From Azomonas macrocytogenes (lineage in GTDB: Bacteria; Pseudomonadota; Gammaproteobacteria; Pseudomonadales; Pseudomonadaceae), in the NCBI RefSeq assembly GCF_014191985.1, contig NZ_JACHXI010000007.1, positions 100,828 through 164,827 on the forward strand: a stretch of DNA of 64,000 nt, in the 5' to 3' direction. Of this stretch, positions 46,118-55,313 are shown piece after piece (the first letter of the stretch is position 1; each line of letters begins with the position of its first letter). A model generated the notes under the pieces. That model ran no database searches and was not told the origin of the DNA. It was given only the letters and a program-made list of their open reading frames with translations. The translations under genes were made by a program, and so were the position numbers.

Positions 46118-47473
46118 ATGACGACCAGTTTCGACCAGCTCACCAGTTGGCTGAAGGAACGCAAGATCACTGAAGTGGAATGCCTGATCTGTGATCTGAC
46201 CGGCATCGCCCGCGGCAAGATTTCCCCAACCAGCAAGTTTATCGTCGAGCAGGGCATGCGCCTGCCCGAAAGCGTGCTGCTACAGACGGTGACCGGTGAT
46301 TCGGTGGAGCCGGACATCTATTATCGGCTGCTCGATCCAGCCGATATCGACATGTTCTGCCGCCCGGACCCGAGCGCGGTATTTCTGGTGCCCTGGGCTA
46401 TCGAACCCACCGCGCAGGTAATCCACGATACCTACGACAAGCAGGGCAACCCCATCGAACTGTCGCCGCGCAACATTCTCAAGAAGGTCCTCAAGCTCTA
46501 CGCTGACCGCGGCTGGCAGCCGATTGTTGCGCCGGAGATGGAGTTTTACCTGACCAAGCGCTGCGAAGACCCGGATCTGCCGTTTCAGGCACCGATTGGC
46601 CGCTCCGGGCGGCAGGAGACCGGGCGGCAATCCTTTTCCATCGATGCGGCCAACGAGTTCGATCCGCTGTTCGAGGACATGTACGACTGGTGCGAGGCTC
46701 AGGGTCTGGATCTGGACACTCTGATCCATGAGGAAGGCACCGCGCAGATGGAGATCAACTTCCGCCATGGTGATGCTCTGCACCTGGCCGACCAGATCCT
46801 GGTGTTCAAGCGCACCATGCGCGAGGCGGCGCTCAAGCACAACGTTGCCGCCACCTTCATGGCCAAGCCGATGACCGGTGAGCCGGGCAGCGCCATGCAT
46901 TTGCACCAGAGCGTGATGGATCAGGACGGGCGCAATATCTTCTCCAATCCCGACGGCTCCATGAGCGAGCTGTTTCTGCAGCATGTCGGCGGCCTGCAGA
47001 AATACATTCCCGAGCTGTTGCCGCTGTTCGCGCCCAACGTCAATTCCTTCCGGCGTTTCCAGCCGGGTACCTCGGCACCGGTGAACGTCGAATGGGGCGA
47101 GGAGAACCGCACCGTCGGCTTGCGTGTGCCGGAATCCGATCCGCAGAACCGCCGCGTCGAAAACCGTCTGCCGGGTGCCGATGCTAACCCTTATCTGGCC
47201 ATCGCCGCGAGCCTGCTGTGTGGCTACATCGGCATGGTCGAGGGACTGGAACCGAGCCCGCCGGTCAAGGGCCGCAGTCATGAGCGGCGCAATCTACGCC
47301 TGCCGCTGTCGTTGCATGCGGCGCTGGAGCGCATGGAAAGCTGTCGCGATCTCGAAGCCTACTTGAGCCCGCGATTCATTGCCGGTTACATCGCGGTCAA
47401 GCGTGCCGAGCAGGAAAACTACAATCGCATCATCAGCTCCTGGGAACGGGAGTTTCTGATGCTGTCGGTATGA
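46118..47473 (+). CDS. spuB: Gamma-glutamylputrescine synthetase
   Basis: This is a second glutamine-synthetase-like ligase (451 residues), 30 bases downstream of spuA. The N-terminal VECLICDLTGIARGKISP, the metal/substrate part VAPEMEFYLTKR, EEGTAQMEINFRHGD, FMAKPMTGEPGSAMHLHQSV and ENRLPGADANPYLAIAASLL are visible. It resembles SpuB of P. aeruginosa, which is needed for putrescine use. Sequence identity with the first copy (43698-45074) is low, so the two are old paralogues with probably different amine specificity. Confidence 0.92.
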   Translation: MTTSFDQLTSWLKERKITEVECLICDLTGIARGKISPTSKFIVEQGMRLPESVLLQTVTGDSVEPDIYYRLLDPADIDMFCRPDPSAVFLVPWAIEPTAQVIHDTYDKQGNPIELSPRNILKKVLKLYADRGWQPIVAPEMEFYLTKRCEDPDLPFQAPIGRSGRQETGRQSFSIDAANEFDPLFEDMYDWCEAQGLDLDTLIHEEGTAQMEINFRHGDALHLADQILVFKRTMREAALKHNVAATFMAKPMTGEPGSAMHLHQSVMDQDGRNIFSNPDGSMSELFLQHVGGLQKYIPELLPLFAPNVNSFRRFQPGTSAPVNVEWGEENRTVGLRVPESDPQNRRVENRLPGADANPYLAIAASLLCGYIGMVEGLEPSPPVKGRSHERRNLRLPLSLHAALERMESCRDLEAYLSPRFIAGYIAVKRAEQENYNRIISSWEREFLMLSV

Positions 47474-47580
47474 ACACGGCGAGAGGCCGATAAGCACGCT
47501 GCAGGCTGGATGAAGCAAGTGATGCCATCCAACCTTCAGCACTTTGGCCGGCTTTTCGGTCTTGAGATTCGGAGGGAACA

Positions 47581-48936
47581 ATGAGCGAATCGAACACCCT
47601 GCACTGGCAGAACCTGAGCCGCGAACACCTGCTGCCGCCATTCAGCGACTACAGGGAACTCAACGCCAAGGGTGCGCGCATCATCACCCGCGCATCGGGC
47701 GTGTATCTATGGGACAGCAAGGGCAACCGTATTCTCGATGGTATGGCCGGGCTCTGGTGCGTCAACATCGGCTATGGCCGCGAGGAACTGGTGGAAGCTG
47801 CGGCCCGGCAGATGCGCGAACTGCCGTACTACAACCTGTTCTTCCAGACGGCGCACACCCCGGCGCTGGAGCTGGCCAATGCCATCGCCGGCATTGCGCC
47901 GATTGGCATGGATCACGTGTTCTTTACCGGTTCTGGCTCCGAATCCAACGACACTGTGCTGCGCATGGTCCGGCATTACTGGATGACCAAGGGCCAGCCA
48001 CAGAAGCAAGTCATCATCGGTCGCTGGAATGGTTACCACGGTTCCACCGTCGCCGGTGCCAGTCTGGGCGGGATGAAGGCGATGCACGAGCAGGCGGGCC
48101 TGTTGATTTCCGGCATCGAGCACATCGACCAGCCCTACTGGTACGGTGAAGGCGACGATCTCGACCCGGACGAGTTCGGCATCCGCGTTGCCGAACAGTT
48201 GGAGCAGAAAATTCTCGAAGTCGGCGAGGACAAAGTCGCCGCCTTCATCGCCGAACCGATCCAGGGTGCAGGTGGCGTGATCATCCCGCCGGACAGCTAC
48301 TGGCCGAAGATCCGCGAAATCCTTGCCCGCTACGACATTCTGTTCATTGCCGACGAAGTGATCTGCGGTTTCGGGCGTACCGGCGAGTGGTTCGGCAGCG
48401 ATTACTACGGTAACGCGCCGGACTTGATGCCCATCGCCAAGGGCCTGACTTCCGGTTATCTGCCCATGGGTGGAGTAATCGTGCGCGACAAAGTGGTGCA
48501 GGTACTCAACGAAGGCGGCGAGTTCTACCACGGCTTCACTTATTCCGGGCATCCCGTGGCGGCAGCGGTGGCGCTGGAGAACCTGCGCATCCTCAAGGAA
48601 GAAAACATTCTCGAACGAGTCAAGGCCAAGACCTCACCCTACCTGCAAAAGCGCTGGCGCGAACTGGCCGACCACCCGCTGGTCGGCGAAGTGCGTGGCC
48701 TGGGTATGCTCGGAGCGCTGGAACTGGTGAAGGACAAACAGACCCGGGAACGTTTCCCCGGCGCCATCGGCATGCGTTGCCGCGAACATTGCCTGGACAA
48801 CGGCCTGGTAATGCGCGCCGTGGGTGACACCATGATCATCTCGCCGCCCCTGGTGATCAACGAAGAGGAGATCGATGAACTGGTCACCAAGGCACGTCTC
48901 TGCCTGGATTTGACCGCCAGGGATGCGCGAGCCTGA
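47581..48936 (+). CDS. spuC: Polyamine:pyruvate aminotransferase
   Basis: This class III PLP aminotransferase (451 residues) transfers an amino group from putrescine or other polyamines to pyruvate, giving 4-aminobutyraldehyde. Motifs include [47 protein letters not shown] and the PLP lysine in [13 protein letters not shown]. It is 107 bases downstream of spuB. It offers a transaminase route parallel to the gamma-glutamylated route; KauB could oxidise the product. A long-loop hairpin follows the gene (48972-49002). Confidence 0.94.
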   Translation: MSESNTLHWQNLSREHLLPPFSDYRELNAKGARIITRASGVYLWDSKGNRILDGMAGLWCVNIGYGREELVEAAARQMRELPYYNLFFQTAHTPALELANAIAGIAPIGMDHVFFTGSGSESNDTVLRMVRHYWMTKGQPQKQVIIGRWNGYHGSTVAGASLGGMKAMHEQAGLLISGIEHIDQPYWYGEGDDLDPDEFGIRVAEQLEQKILEVGEDKVAAFIAEPIQGAGGVIIPPDSYWPKIREILARYDILFIADEVICGFGRTGEWFGSDYYGNAPDLMPIAKGLTSGYLPMGGVIVRDKVVQVLNEGGEFYHGFTYSGHPVAAAVALENLRILKEENILERVKAKTSPYLQKRWRELADHPLVGEVRGLGMLGALELVKDKQTRERFPGAIGMRCREHCLDNGLVMRAVGDTMIISPPLVINEEEIDELVTKARLCLDLTARDARA

Positions 48937-48971
48937 ACGGAGCGGGCATCCACCGTCGAGATTCCTCCCGC

Positions 48972-49002
48972 GCAAGGCTTGTAAAGCGGCCCCAAGCCTT
49001 GC
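48972..49002 (+). promoter_or_regulatory. Stem-loop between spuC and spuD
   Basis: GCAAGGCTT (48972-48980) is perfectly complementary to AAGCCTTGC (48994-49002), with a 13-base loop and no T tract. Being inside the operon, it could stabilise upstream mRNA or lower expression of the transporter genes; this is inference. Confidence 0.45.
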
Positions 49003-49101
49003 CAGACTGCGCGCCGTCAGCTTTTCCTTGCCGATCGGCAAGCGGCGTCTGCCCGCACTGGGTCGCTGCGCAGAACTTCCAGAACGAAACGAGCCATACG
49101 C

Positions 49102-50250
49102 ATGAAAAAAATCGGTGGAACCCTTCTAGCCTTGTCCGTGGGCCTGCTCGCTGCCTGCGACAAGCCCGCAGAAAATACCGGCAAGCCGGAACAGGCCGGC
49201 AGTGCCACCCCAGCGCCTGCCGCAGAACGGACATTGCATGTCTATAACTGGTCCGACTATATCGGCGAGCGCACCCTGGCTGATTTCACTAGAGCCAGTG
49301 GCATCCAGGTCGTCTACGACGTGTTCGACAGCAACGAGGTGCTGGAAGCCAAGTTGCTGGCTGGCGCTTCCGGCTACGATATCGTGGTGCCGTCGAATGC
49401 CTTTCTGGCCCGGCAAATCAAGGCCGGTGTGTTCCAGAAACTGGACAAGGCCAAGTTGCCGAACTGGGGTAACCTCGACAAAGACTTGCTCAAGGCGCTG
49501 GAACAGAGCGATCCCGGTAATCAGTACGCGGTGCCTTATATGTGGGGCACGGTCGGGATCGGTTACAACCCGGACAAGATCAAGGCTGCCCTGGGCGACC
49601 AGGCGCCGGTGGATTCCTGGGATCTGGTGTTTAAACCGGAAAACCTGGCGAAACTCAAATCCTGTGGGGTGGCTTTCCTTGATTCCGCCACGGAAATTCT
49701 GCCGGCCGCCCTGCATTATCTGAAGCTGCCAACCGATACCACCAAGCCCGAGGATCTGAAGAAGGCTGAAGCGCTGATGATGTCGATCCGCCCCTCGGTG
49801 GCCTATTTCCAATCCGCCAAATACATCACCGACCTGGCCAACGGCGATGTCTGCGTGGCCATCGGTTATTCCGGCGACATCTACCAGGCCAAGGCGCGTG
49901 CCGAGGAAGCCGGGAACGGCGTGAAGCTCGCCTACAGCCTGCCCAAAGAAGGGGCGGGCAGCTTCTTCGATATGCTTGCCGTGCCCACCGATGCCAAGGA
50001 TGTCGCCGGGGCACATGCCTTCATCGATTTTCTGCTGAAGCCCGAGGTGATCGCGGCCATCACCAACCAGATACATTTCCCCAATGGCAACGCTGCTGCC
50101 ACGCCAATGGTGGACGAGGCGATCCGCAACGATCCGGGCGTCTATCCGGGCCCGGAATTGCGCCAGAAGCTCTACACCTTTCCGGATCTGGACCCCGTGA
50201 CCCTGCGGACCATGACCCACAGCTGGACCCGGATCAAGTCCGGCCGTTGA
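49102..50250 (+). CDS. spuD: Polyamine ABC transporter substrate-binding lipoprotein
   Basis: This is a PotD/PotF-family binding protein (382 residues). It differs from ordinary SpuD/SpuE by having a lipobox LLAAC (Cys19) and a Pro/Ala-rich linker before the binding domain (from [11 protein letters not shown] at about 46), so it is probably membrane tethered. Ligand-contacting aromatics and acids fit: [42 protein letters not shown]. aeruginosa has separate putrescine (SpuD) and spermidine (SpuE) binders in this operon; here only one is present, so the symbol is by position and its specificity is uncertain. Confidence 0.88.
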   Translation: MKKIGGTLLALSVGLLAACDKPAENTGKPEQAGSATPAPAAERTLHVYNWSDYIGERTLADFTRASGIQVVYDVFDSNEVLEAKLLAGASGYDIVVPSNAFLARQIKAGVFQKLDKAKLPNWGNLDKDLLKALEQSDPGNQYAVPYMWGTVGIGYNPDKIKAALGDQAPVDSWDLVFKPENLAKLKSCGVAFLDSATEILPAALHYLKLPTDTTKPEDLKKAEALMMSIRPSVAYFQSAKYITDLANGDVCVAIGYSGDIYQAKARAEEAGNGVKLAYSLPKEGAGSFFDMLAVPTDAKDVAGAHAFIDFLLKPEVIAAITNQIHFPNGNAAATPMVDEAIRNDPGVYPGPELRQKLYTFPDLDPVTLRTMTHSWTRIKSGR

Positions 50251-50263
50251 ACGTCGCTGGTCA

Positions 50264-50298
50264 AGGACGGTTGCCTGCTTGCATGAGCCAGCCGTCCT
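50264..50298 (+). promoter_or_regulatory. Stem-loop between binding-protein and ATPase genes
   Basis: AGGACGGTTG (50264-50273) pairs with CAGCCGTCCT (50289-50298), ten base pairs including one G-U. ABC operons often carry such a hairpin after the binding-protein gene, giving more binding protein than transporter. No T tract. Confidence 0.5.
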
Positions 50299-50340
50299 GC
50301 CATCGGGCCAGATCCATTCATTTTCATTGGGAGTTCGCGC

Positions 50341-51492
50341 ATGGCCGTCGTTTCCAGCGCCTACCAGCAGGTCCCGACCGGCGAGAGCGGTAACGGGCAG
50401 GTGCTGCTTACCATCGACCGCGTTACCAAGAAGTTCGACGAGACCCTGGCAGTCGACAGTGTCTCGCTCACGATCAACCAGGGTGAAATTTTCGCGCTGC
50501 TCGGCGGCTCGGGTTCCGGCAAGTCGACATTGCTGCGCATGCTCGCTGGATTCGAACGACCGACAGCAGGGCGCATTCTCCTCGATGGCCAGGACATTAC
50601 CGAATTGCCGCCCTACGAGCGGCCGATCAATATGATGTTCCAGTCTTACGCGTTGTTCCCGCACATGACGGTGGAGCAGAACATCGCCTTCGGCCTCAAA
50701 CAGGACAACTTGCCCAGGGCGGAGATCGCCGAACGGGTTGCGGAAATGCTCAGGCTGGTGCAGATGGAAAAATACGCCAGGCGCAAGCCGCACCAACTTT
50801 CCGGTGGGCAACGCCAACGTGTGGCGCTGGCCCGTTCGCTGGCCAAGCGGCCCAAGCTGCTGCTGCTGGACGAACCGATGGGCGCGCTGGACAAGAAGCT
50901 GCGTTCGCAGATGCAACTGGAGCTGGTGCAGATTCTCCAGCGCGTGGGTGTGACCTGCGTGATGGTGACCCATGATCAGGAAGAGGCCATGACCATGGCC
51001 GGGCGCCTCGCCGTCATGCACCACGGTGCTATCGAACAGGTTGGCAGCCCGGCGGATGTCTATGAACGGCCCGCCAATCGCCTGGTCTGCGAGTTCATCG
51101 GCAGCGTCAACCTGTTCGAAGGCGAATTGATCGAGGATGCCGACGATCATGCGGTGATTGCCTGTCCGCACCTGGAACGGCCTATCTACTTCGGCCATGG
51201 CATCGAAGCGCACAGTGGCGAACGACGCCTGGCCTATGCGCTGCGCCCGGAAAAGATCCGCATGAATGTGGTGCCGCCCGAGATGGAAAATCCGACTTAC
51301 AACTGGACCGGCGGCACCGTGCACGATATCGCCTATTTGGGGGGCCACTCGCTGTACCACGTTCAACTCGCCTCCGGCCAGATCGTGCAGGCACTTTTTA
51401 CCAACACCTCGCGTCAGACGGAGCGCCCCGGCCTGGGCGATGTGGTCCATCTCTCCTGGCAGGCCGACAGTGGCGTGGTGCTGCATTCATGA
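50341..51492 (+). CDS. spuF: Polyamine ABC transporter ATPase
   Basis: This PotA/PotG-type ATP-binding subunit has 383 residues. Walker A is GGSGSGKST, Q-loop MMFQSYALFPHMTV, signature QLSGGQRQRVALARSL, Walker B LLLLDEPMGALD, switch His in VTHDQEEAM. The C-terminal third is a TOBE-type regulatory domain (SVNLFEGELIED, LRPEKIRM). It overlaps the next permease by four bases (ATGA), so the transporter genes are translationally coupled. Confidence 0.94.
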   Translation: MAVVSSAYQQVPTGESGNGQVLLTIDRVTKKFDETLAVDSVSLTINQGEIFALLGGSGSGKSTLLRMLAGFERPTAGRILLDGQDITELPPYERPINMMFQSYALFPHMTVEQNIAFGLKQDNLPRAEIAERVAEMLRLVQMEKYARRKPHQLSGGQRQRVALARSLAKRPKLLLLDEPMGALDKKLRSQMQLELVQILQRVGVTCVMVTHDQEEAMTMAGRLAVMHHGAIEQVGSPADVYERPANRLVCEFIGSVNLFEGELIEDADDHAVIACPHLERPIYFGHGIEAHSGERRLAYALRPEKIRMNVVPPEMENPTYNWTGGTVHDIAYLGGHSLYHVQLASGQIVQALFTNTSRQTERPGLGDVVHLSWQADSGVVLHS

Positions 51493-52385
51493 AGGTTTCG
51501 AGCACGAATTCCGGACGCCGGCTGGTCATCGGCGTGCCGTTTCTCTGGCTGACGCTGTTCTTTCTGCTGCCGTTCATCATTGTGGTGAAGATCAGCCTCT
51601 CCATGGCGGCCGTGGCCATTCCGCCCTACACGGAAGTTTTCAGCTACGCCAACGAACAGCTACAAATACTGTTCAACCTGAGTAATTACCTCTTCCTGGC
51701 CGAAGACGAGCTGTATTTAGCCGCCTACCTGGGCTCGCTGAAAATTGCCCTGATCAGCACGCTGCTGTGTCTGCTGATCGGCTACCCCATGGCCTATGCC
51801 ATCGCCCGGGCGCGCAAGGATCTGCAGACCGTCCTGCTGCTGCTGATCATGATGCCCACCTGGACGGCGATCCTGATTCGCGTCTACGCCTGGATGGGCA
51901 TCCTCGGCAATAACGGCATTCTCAACAATATCCTGCTGGGCATTGGTTTGATCGACACCCCGCTGCAGATCCTCAACACCGACACGGCGGTGTATATCGG
52001 CGTGGTCTATTCCTACCTGCCGTTCATGGTCCTGCCGCTCTATGCCAACCTGGTCAAGCATGACCCCAGCCTGTTGGAAGCGGCTGCCGACCTCGGCGCG
52101 CACGGCTTGACCAGCTTCTGGAAAGTCACCGTGCCGCTGTCCAAAAACGGCATCGTCGCCGGCTGCATGCTGGTCTTCATCCCGGTCGTCGGCGAGTTCG
52201 TCATTCCTGAACTGCTTGGCGGGCCGGAAACCCTGATGATCGGCAAGGTGATGTGGCAGGAATTCTTCAGCAACCGCGACTGGCCGGTGGCTTCGGCACT
52301 GGCGGTGGTGATGCTGGCATTACTGATTGTGCCGATCATCCTGTTCAACCGTAATCAGGCGAAAGCGCTGGAGGGCAAGCTGTGA
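51489..52385 (+). CDS. spuG: Polyamine ABC transporter permease (PotH/SpuG)
   Basis: This inner-membrane permease has 298 residues and about six transmembrane helices. The EAA motif that docks to the ATPase is visible as LLEAAADLGAHGLTSFWKVTVPLSKNG (given here as its start LLEAAADLGAHG and end VTVPLSK). VYSYLPFMVLPLYANL precedes it as in PotH. It is coupled by 4-base overlaps to both spuF and spuH. Confidence 0.93.
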   Translation: MKVSSTNSGRRLVIGVPFLWLTLFFLLPFIIVVKISLSMAAVAIPPYTEVFSYANEQLQILFNLSNYLFLAEDELYLAAYLGSLKIALISTLLCLLIGYPMAYAIARARKDLQTVLLLLIMMPTWTAILIRVYAWMGILGNNGILNNILLGIGLIDTPLQILNTDTAVYIGVVYSYLPFMVLPLYANLVKHDPSLLEAAADLGAHGLTSFWKVTVPLSKNGIVAGCMLVFIPVVGEFVIPELLGGPETLMIGKVMWQEFFSNRDWPVASALAVVMLALLIVPIILFNRNQAKALEGKL

Positions 52386-53227
52386 AGCGCTTCGGCTTTT
52401 CCAACCTGATGCTGGTGCTCGGCCTGCTGTTCATCTACCTGCCGATGGTGATTCTGGTCATCTACTCGTTCAATGCCTCGCAACTGGTAACGGTCTGGGG
52501 CGGCTGGTCGCTGCGCTGGTACGGCGGGCTGGCCGACAATACTCAACTGATGAGCGCGGTGCTGCGCTCGCTGCAGGTTGCTTTCTTCACGGCGCTTGCG
52601 GCCGTCATGCTCGGTACCCTGGCGGCGTTCGTGCTGACGCGCATCCCGCGCTTTCGTGGTCGGACTCTGTTCGGTGGCCTGGTCACCGCGCCGCTGGTCA
52701 TGCCGGAAGTCATCACCGGCTTATCGCTGCTGCTGCTGTTCGTCGCCATGGGGCAATTGCTCGGCTGGCCCGCAGAGCGCGGCTTGACCACCATCTGGAT
52801 CGCCCACACCACCTTCTGCTCAGCTTATGTCGCCGTGGTGGTATCAGCGCGTCTGCGCGAGCTGGACCTGTCCATCGAAGAGGCCGCGATGGATCTTGGC
52901 GCCCGGCCCTGGAAGGTATTTTTCCTGATCACCGTCCCCATGATCGCGCCTTCCCTGGTGGCGGGAGCCATGATGTCCTTTGCTCTGTCGCTGGATGATC
53001 TGGTGCTGGCCAGTTTCGTCTCCGGCCCTGGCGCAACCACCCTGCCGATGGAAATCTTCTCCGCCGTGCGCCTGGGCGTGAAGCCCGAGATCAACGCCGT
53101 GGCCAGCCTGATCCTGCTGGCCGTGTCCCTGGCGACGTTTATCGCCTGGTACATCGCCCGCCGCACCGAGCGCTCCAGGCGCCTGGCGCTGCAGGAGGCA
53201 GGCGCGAACGAGGTGCCGGAGCGATGA
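52382..53227 (+). CDS. spuH: Polyamine ABC transporter permease (PotI/SpuH)
   Basis: This second permease has 281 residues and six predicted helices. The EAA loop is [20 protein letters not shown]. The N-terminal [16 protein letters not shown] and the region [20 protein letters not shown] are typical of PotI. It overlaps spuG and the following SMR gene by four bases each. Together with SpuF, SpuG and the binding lipoprotein it forms a complete importer. Confidence 0.94.
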   Translation: MKRFGFSNLMLVLGLLFIYLPMVILVIYSFNASQLVTVWGGWSLRWYGGLADNTQLMSAVLRSLQVAFFTALAAVMLGTLAAFVLTRIPRFRGRTLFGGLVTAPLVMPEVITGLSLLLLFVAMGQLLGWPAERGLTTIWIAHTTFCSAYVAVVVSARLRELDLSIEEAAMDLGARPWKVFFLITVPMIAPSLVAGAMMSFALSLDDLVLASFVSGPGATTLPMEIFSAVRLGVKPEINAVASLILLAVSLATFIAWYIARRTERSRRLALQEAGANEVPER

Positions 53228-53556
53228 AGAACTGGCTGTATCTCGCCGTCGCCATTGTCGCCGAGGTCATGGCGACTTCGGCGTTGAAGTCCAGTGATGG
53301 TTTTACCCGGTTGTGGCCATCATTGCTGGTCATCGCCGGCTACATAACGGCCTTTTTCTTCCTGTCCCTGACGCTGCGCACGATCCCTGTCGGCATTGCC
53401 TATGCGATCTGGTCCGGTGCTGGCGTGGTGCTGATCAGTCTTGCCGGCTGGCTGCTGTTCGGTCAGCGACTCGATGCACCGGCACTCCTGGGGATGTTTC
53501 TGATCGTCTCGGGAGTGCTGGTGCTGAACCTGTTTTCCAAGGCCTCGGCGCACTGA
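53224..53556 (+). CDS. EmrE/Qac-type SMR efflux pump
   Basis: This small multidrug-resistance protein has 110 residues and four transmembrane helices. The essential glutamate is Glu14 in [15 protein letters not shown], and GFTRLWPS plus [19 protein letters not shown] are shared with EmrE, so it belongs to the Qac (cation-exporting) rather than the guanidinium (Gdx) subtype. The gene overlaps spuH by ATGA and is therefore co-translated with a polyamine importer. Some SMR pairs (MdtJI) export spermidine; a role in polyamine or toxic-amine export is possible but inferred. It converges on the phosphatase gene after 24 bases. Confidence 0.9.
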   Translation: MKNWLYLAVAIVAEVMATSALKSSDGFTRLWPSLLVIAGYITAFFFLSLTLRTIPVGIAYAIWSGAGVVLISLAGWLLFGQRLDAPALLGMFLIVSGVLVLNLFSKASAH

Positions 53557-53580
53557 GTGTCTGTGCCTGCTGCTCTCTAC

Positions 53581-54852
53581 CTACAGGGCACGTCTCGCGC
53601 GGCGTTCGGCCAGTGCACAGAAAAATGCCACATATTGCCGGTGGCCGCCGGTGAAAATGACGTCCAGCCGCAGCGGATCGGCTGGGTCGCTGATGCCTGC
53701 GAGCGCAGGCCAGGGAGCCTGTGGTGTTTGCTCCAAGTACGCAGCATCGATACCGGGGCGGCGTACTTCGCCACCGCTGCTGTCGATGTAGAGCACGGTA
53801 TTGTCCATGCCGAAGGTTGCGCCCAGCGCTTGTACCAGCGTGAGGAAGCCGCGGTCGCTGCCGCCGCGTAGTTGCTGTGTTTGGCCATCCTGCGTTTGTG
53901 TATAGGAGGTTACCGTGTCGCCCACGCCGACGATGCGGGGCATGTGGGCAGGGTCGAAACGATCCCGGGCCAGCTGTAACAGCGCGCTGTGTTTATGGGG
54001 CGCCTGGCGCGCATTGAAGTGTTCGCCCAGCGGGTATTCACCCGTGTGCTGATGGTAGTAGTGATTGAGGATCACCAGTACGCCAACTTCCTTGATGGCG
54101 CCTTTGAGCATGAACTGGAAATCGGTGGTGCCGGCATTGTCGCCATCGCTGTATTTGAGTCTTTCATGGCCTTGTGGATCATGCCCAAGGTTCGGTGCGT
54201 AATGCACGAAGAAGGAATCTTGCAGCTGGATACGCGCTGCTTCCTGCTGCAACGCGCGCATGAAACGCTCGAGTGCCTGTTGCAGGTGTTGATACTGCGC
54301 CGGCCGGTCATGGAAGTGCTGGTAGAAACCATTGATATTGATGGTTGGCGAGGCCAGGTTGTCCAGTACCGCAGAGGCTACCAGCCTGTCGAGGTCAGCC
54401 TGGTCCAGGTGTTGTGGCGGTAGGCTGAGGTAGGTATGGAGAAAGCGCCTGGCCCTGTCCGGTACGGACTGGAGAAAGGCAAGCTCCGCCTCGGTCACGC
54501 CCGGATGCGACACGGCACCGTAGCGATCCTGCAATTGCACGCCGCCGGCACCCAGCCCAGGCAGGTAGAAGCCTTGCTCGCGCACTTGCGCCGGTGTGTC
54601 GAACACGCTTTCGATGATGGTGTTCACACCGCGGCTGCCGATGTGCTCGCCGTTGGTCAGTACATAGAAGTGCCCAGCCAGCTGCTGCGTTGCCTCGACA
54701 TAGCAACGGTCGATGGTACGGGTGAGTGGATCGCGCACCAGCTCCATGCAAACGCCATCCAGATCCTGGATAACCAGCAGGTTGTCAGTTGCGCCGAGAG
54801 AATCGAGCAGGTGCTCGTGGTTTGTCGAGAATGCATGATTTTTCTGAGTCAT
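53581..54852 (-). CDS. Glucosylglycerol-3-phosphatase-like protein
   Basis: This is a 423-residue protein resembling the GgpP/StpA family that dephosphorylates glucosylglycerol phosphate to the compatible solute glucosylglycerol. The key block is VIQDLDGVCMELVRDPLTR, with a HAD-like Asp30-X-Asp32-Gly pair. NGEHIGSRGVN, NINGFYQHFHDRPAQYQHLQ and IVGVGDTVTSY also recall the cyanobacterial StpA pattern. The partner synthase ggpS is not in the window. The role in salt tolerance is by family; recognition is from memory and not aligned. Confidence 0.7.
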   Translation of the reverse strand: MTQKNHAFSTNHEHLLDSLGATDNLLVIQDLDGVCMELVRDPLTRTIDRCYVEATQQLAGHFYVLTNGEHIGSRGVNTIIESVFDTPAQVREQGFYLPGLGAGGVQLQDRYGAVSHPGVTEAELAFLQSVPDRARRFLHTYLSLPPQHLDQADLDRLVASAVLDNLASPTININGFYQHFHDRPAQYQHLQQALERFMRALQQEAARIQLQDSFFVHYAPNLGHDPQGHERLKYSDGDNAGTTDFQFMLKGAIKEVGVLVILNHYYHQHTGEYPLGEHFNARQAPHKHSALLQLARDRFDPAHMPRIVGVGDTVTSYTQTQDGQTQQLRGGSDRGFLTLVQALGATFGMDNTVLYIDSSGGEVRRPGIDAAYLEQTPQAPWPALAGISDPADPLRLDVIFTGGHRQYVAFFCALAERRARRAL

Positions 54853-55247
54853 GCGTTCATGTTAACGCTGATGGCTCGGGCGTTCGATAGGCGGGTGGAA
54901 CCGGTGGATGACTGGATTCTGCTGTCGGGCTGCTCGCTCAAGCTGCCGGGAACCTCGACGGCTATCCTGTGCACTCCCTCGTTTCCTTCGCCAACGACGT
55001 TGGCGAAGCGATCCTCGTGATGCCGTCCGAGTGGCATGGGGATGGTAACCCGCAAGGTGCTGCGTGGTATCGCGCTTTCTTCCATCACGCAGGTTTCCAT
55101 GGCTGCGAGGTCGTCGAGAATTTGAATCACCCGTTCCAGGTAGACCGCACCGGCCTCGGTCAGCGTCTGGCTGCGCGTGGTGCGGTTGAGCAACTTGACG
55201 CCCAGGCGACGTTCCCGGTCGGCCATGCGATCGCTGATATCGTGCAT
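54849..55247 (-). pseudogene. Decayed LysR-family regulator (duplicate remnant)
   Basis: This is a 132-codon frame that is a shortened copy of the intact LysR gene at 57658-58566. It starts MHDIS then jumps directly to DRMADRERRLGVKLLNRTTR, lacking 29 codons that encode the first helix and most of the helix-turn-helix. A second in-frame loss of 21 codons follows GRHH, resuming at EDRFANVVGEG. After that (below about 54984) the homology ends and an unrelated tail runs to the stop. Without the DNA-binding helices and the effector domain it cannot act as a normal regulator. Nucleotide similarity to the intact gene is high where aligned. It is divergent from receptor 1, mirroring the intact gene's position relative to receptor 2. 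Confidence 0.85.
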
Positions 55248-55294
55248 GGATTATTCGGAATTTCCGCAAAGTTATTACGAAAATATCTAATTTT

Positions 55295-55313
55295 TCATTT
55301 GATTATTATTCTC
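55295..55313. promoter_or_regulatory. Fur-box-like site upstream of receptor 1
   Basis: TCATTTGATTATTATTCTC lies between the LysR remnant and receptor 1 and is preserved identically in unit B. Its complement (GAGAATAATAATCA...) matches 12 of 19 positions of the classical Fur box. It fits iron-repressed receptor expression; a LysR-binding role is the alternative. Confidence 0.45.

Noticed and set aside
49126..51486. A 786-codon open frame on the minus strand
   Set aside because: It is antisense to the binding-protein and ATPase genes of the polyamine transporter, both of which carry full family motifs.
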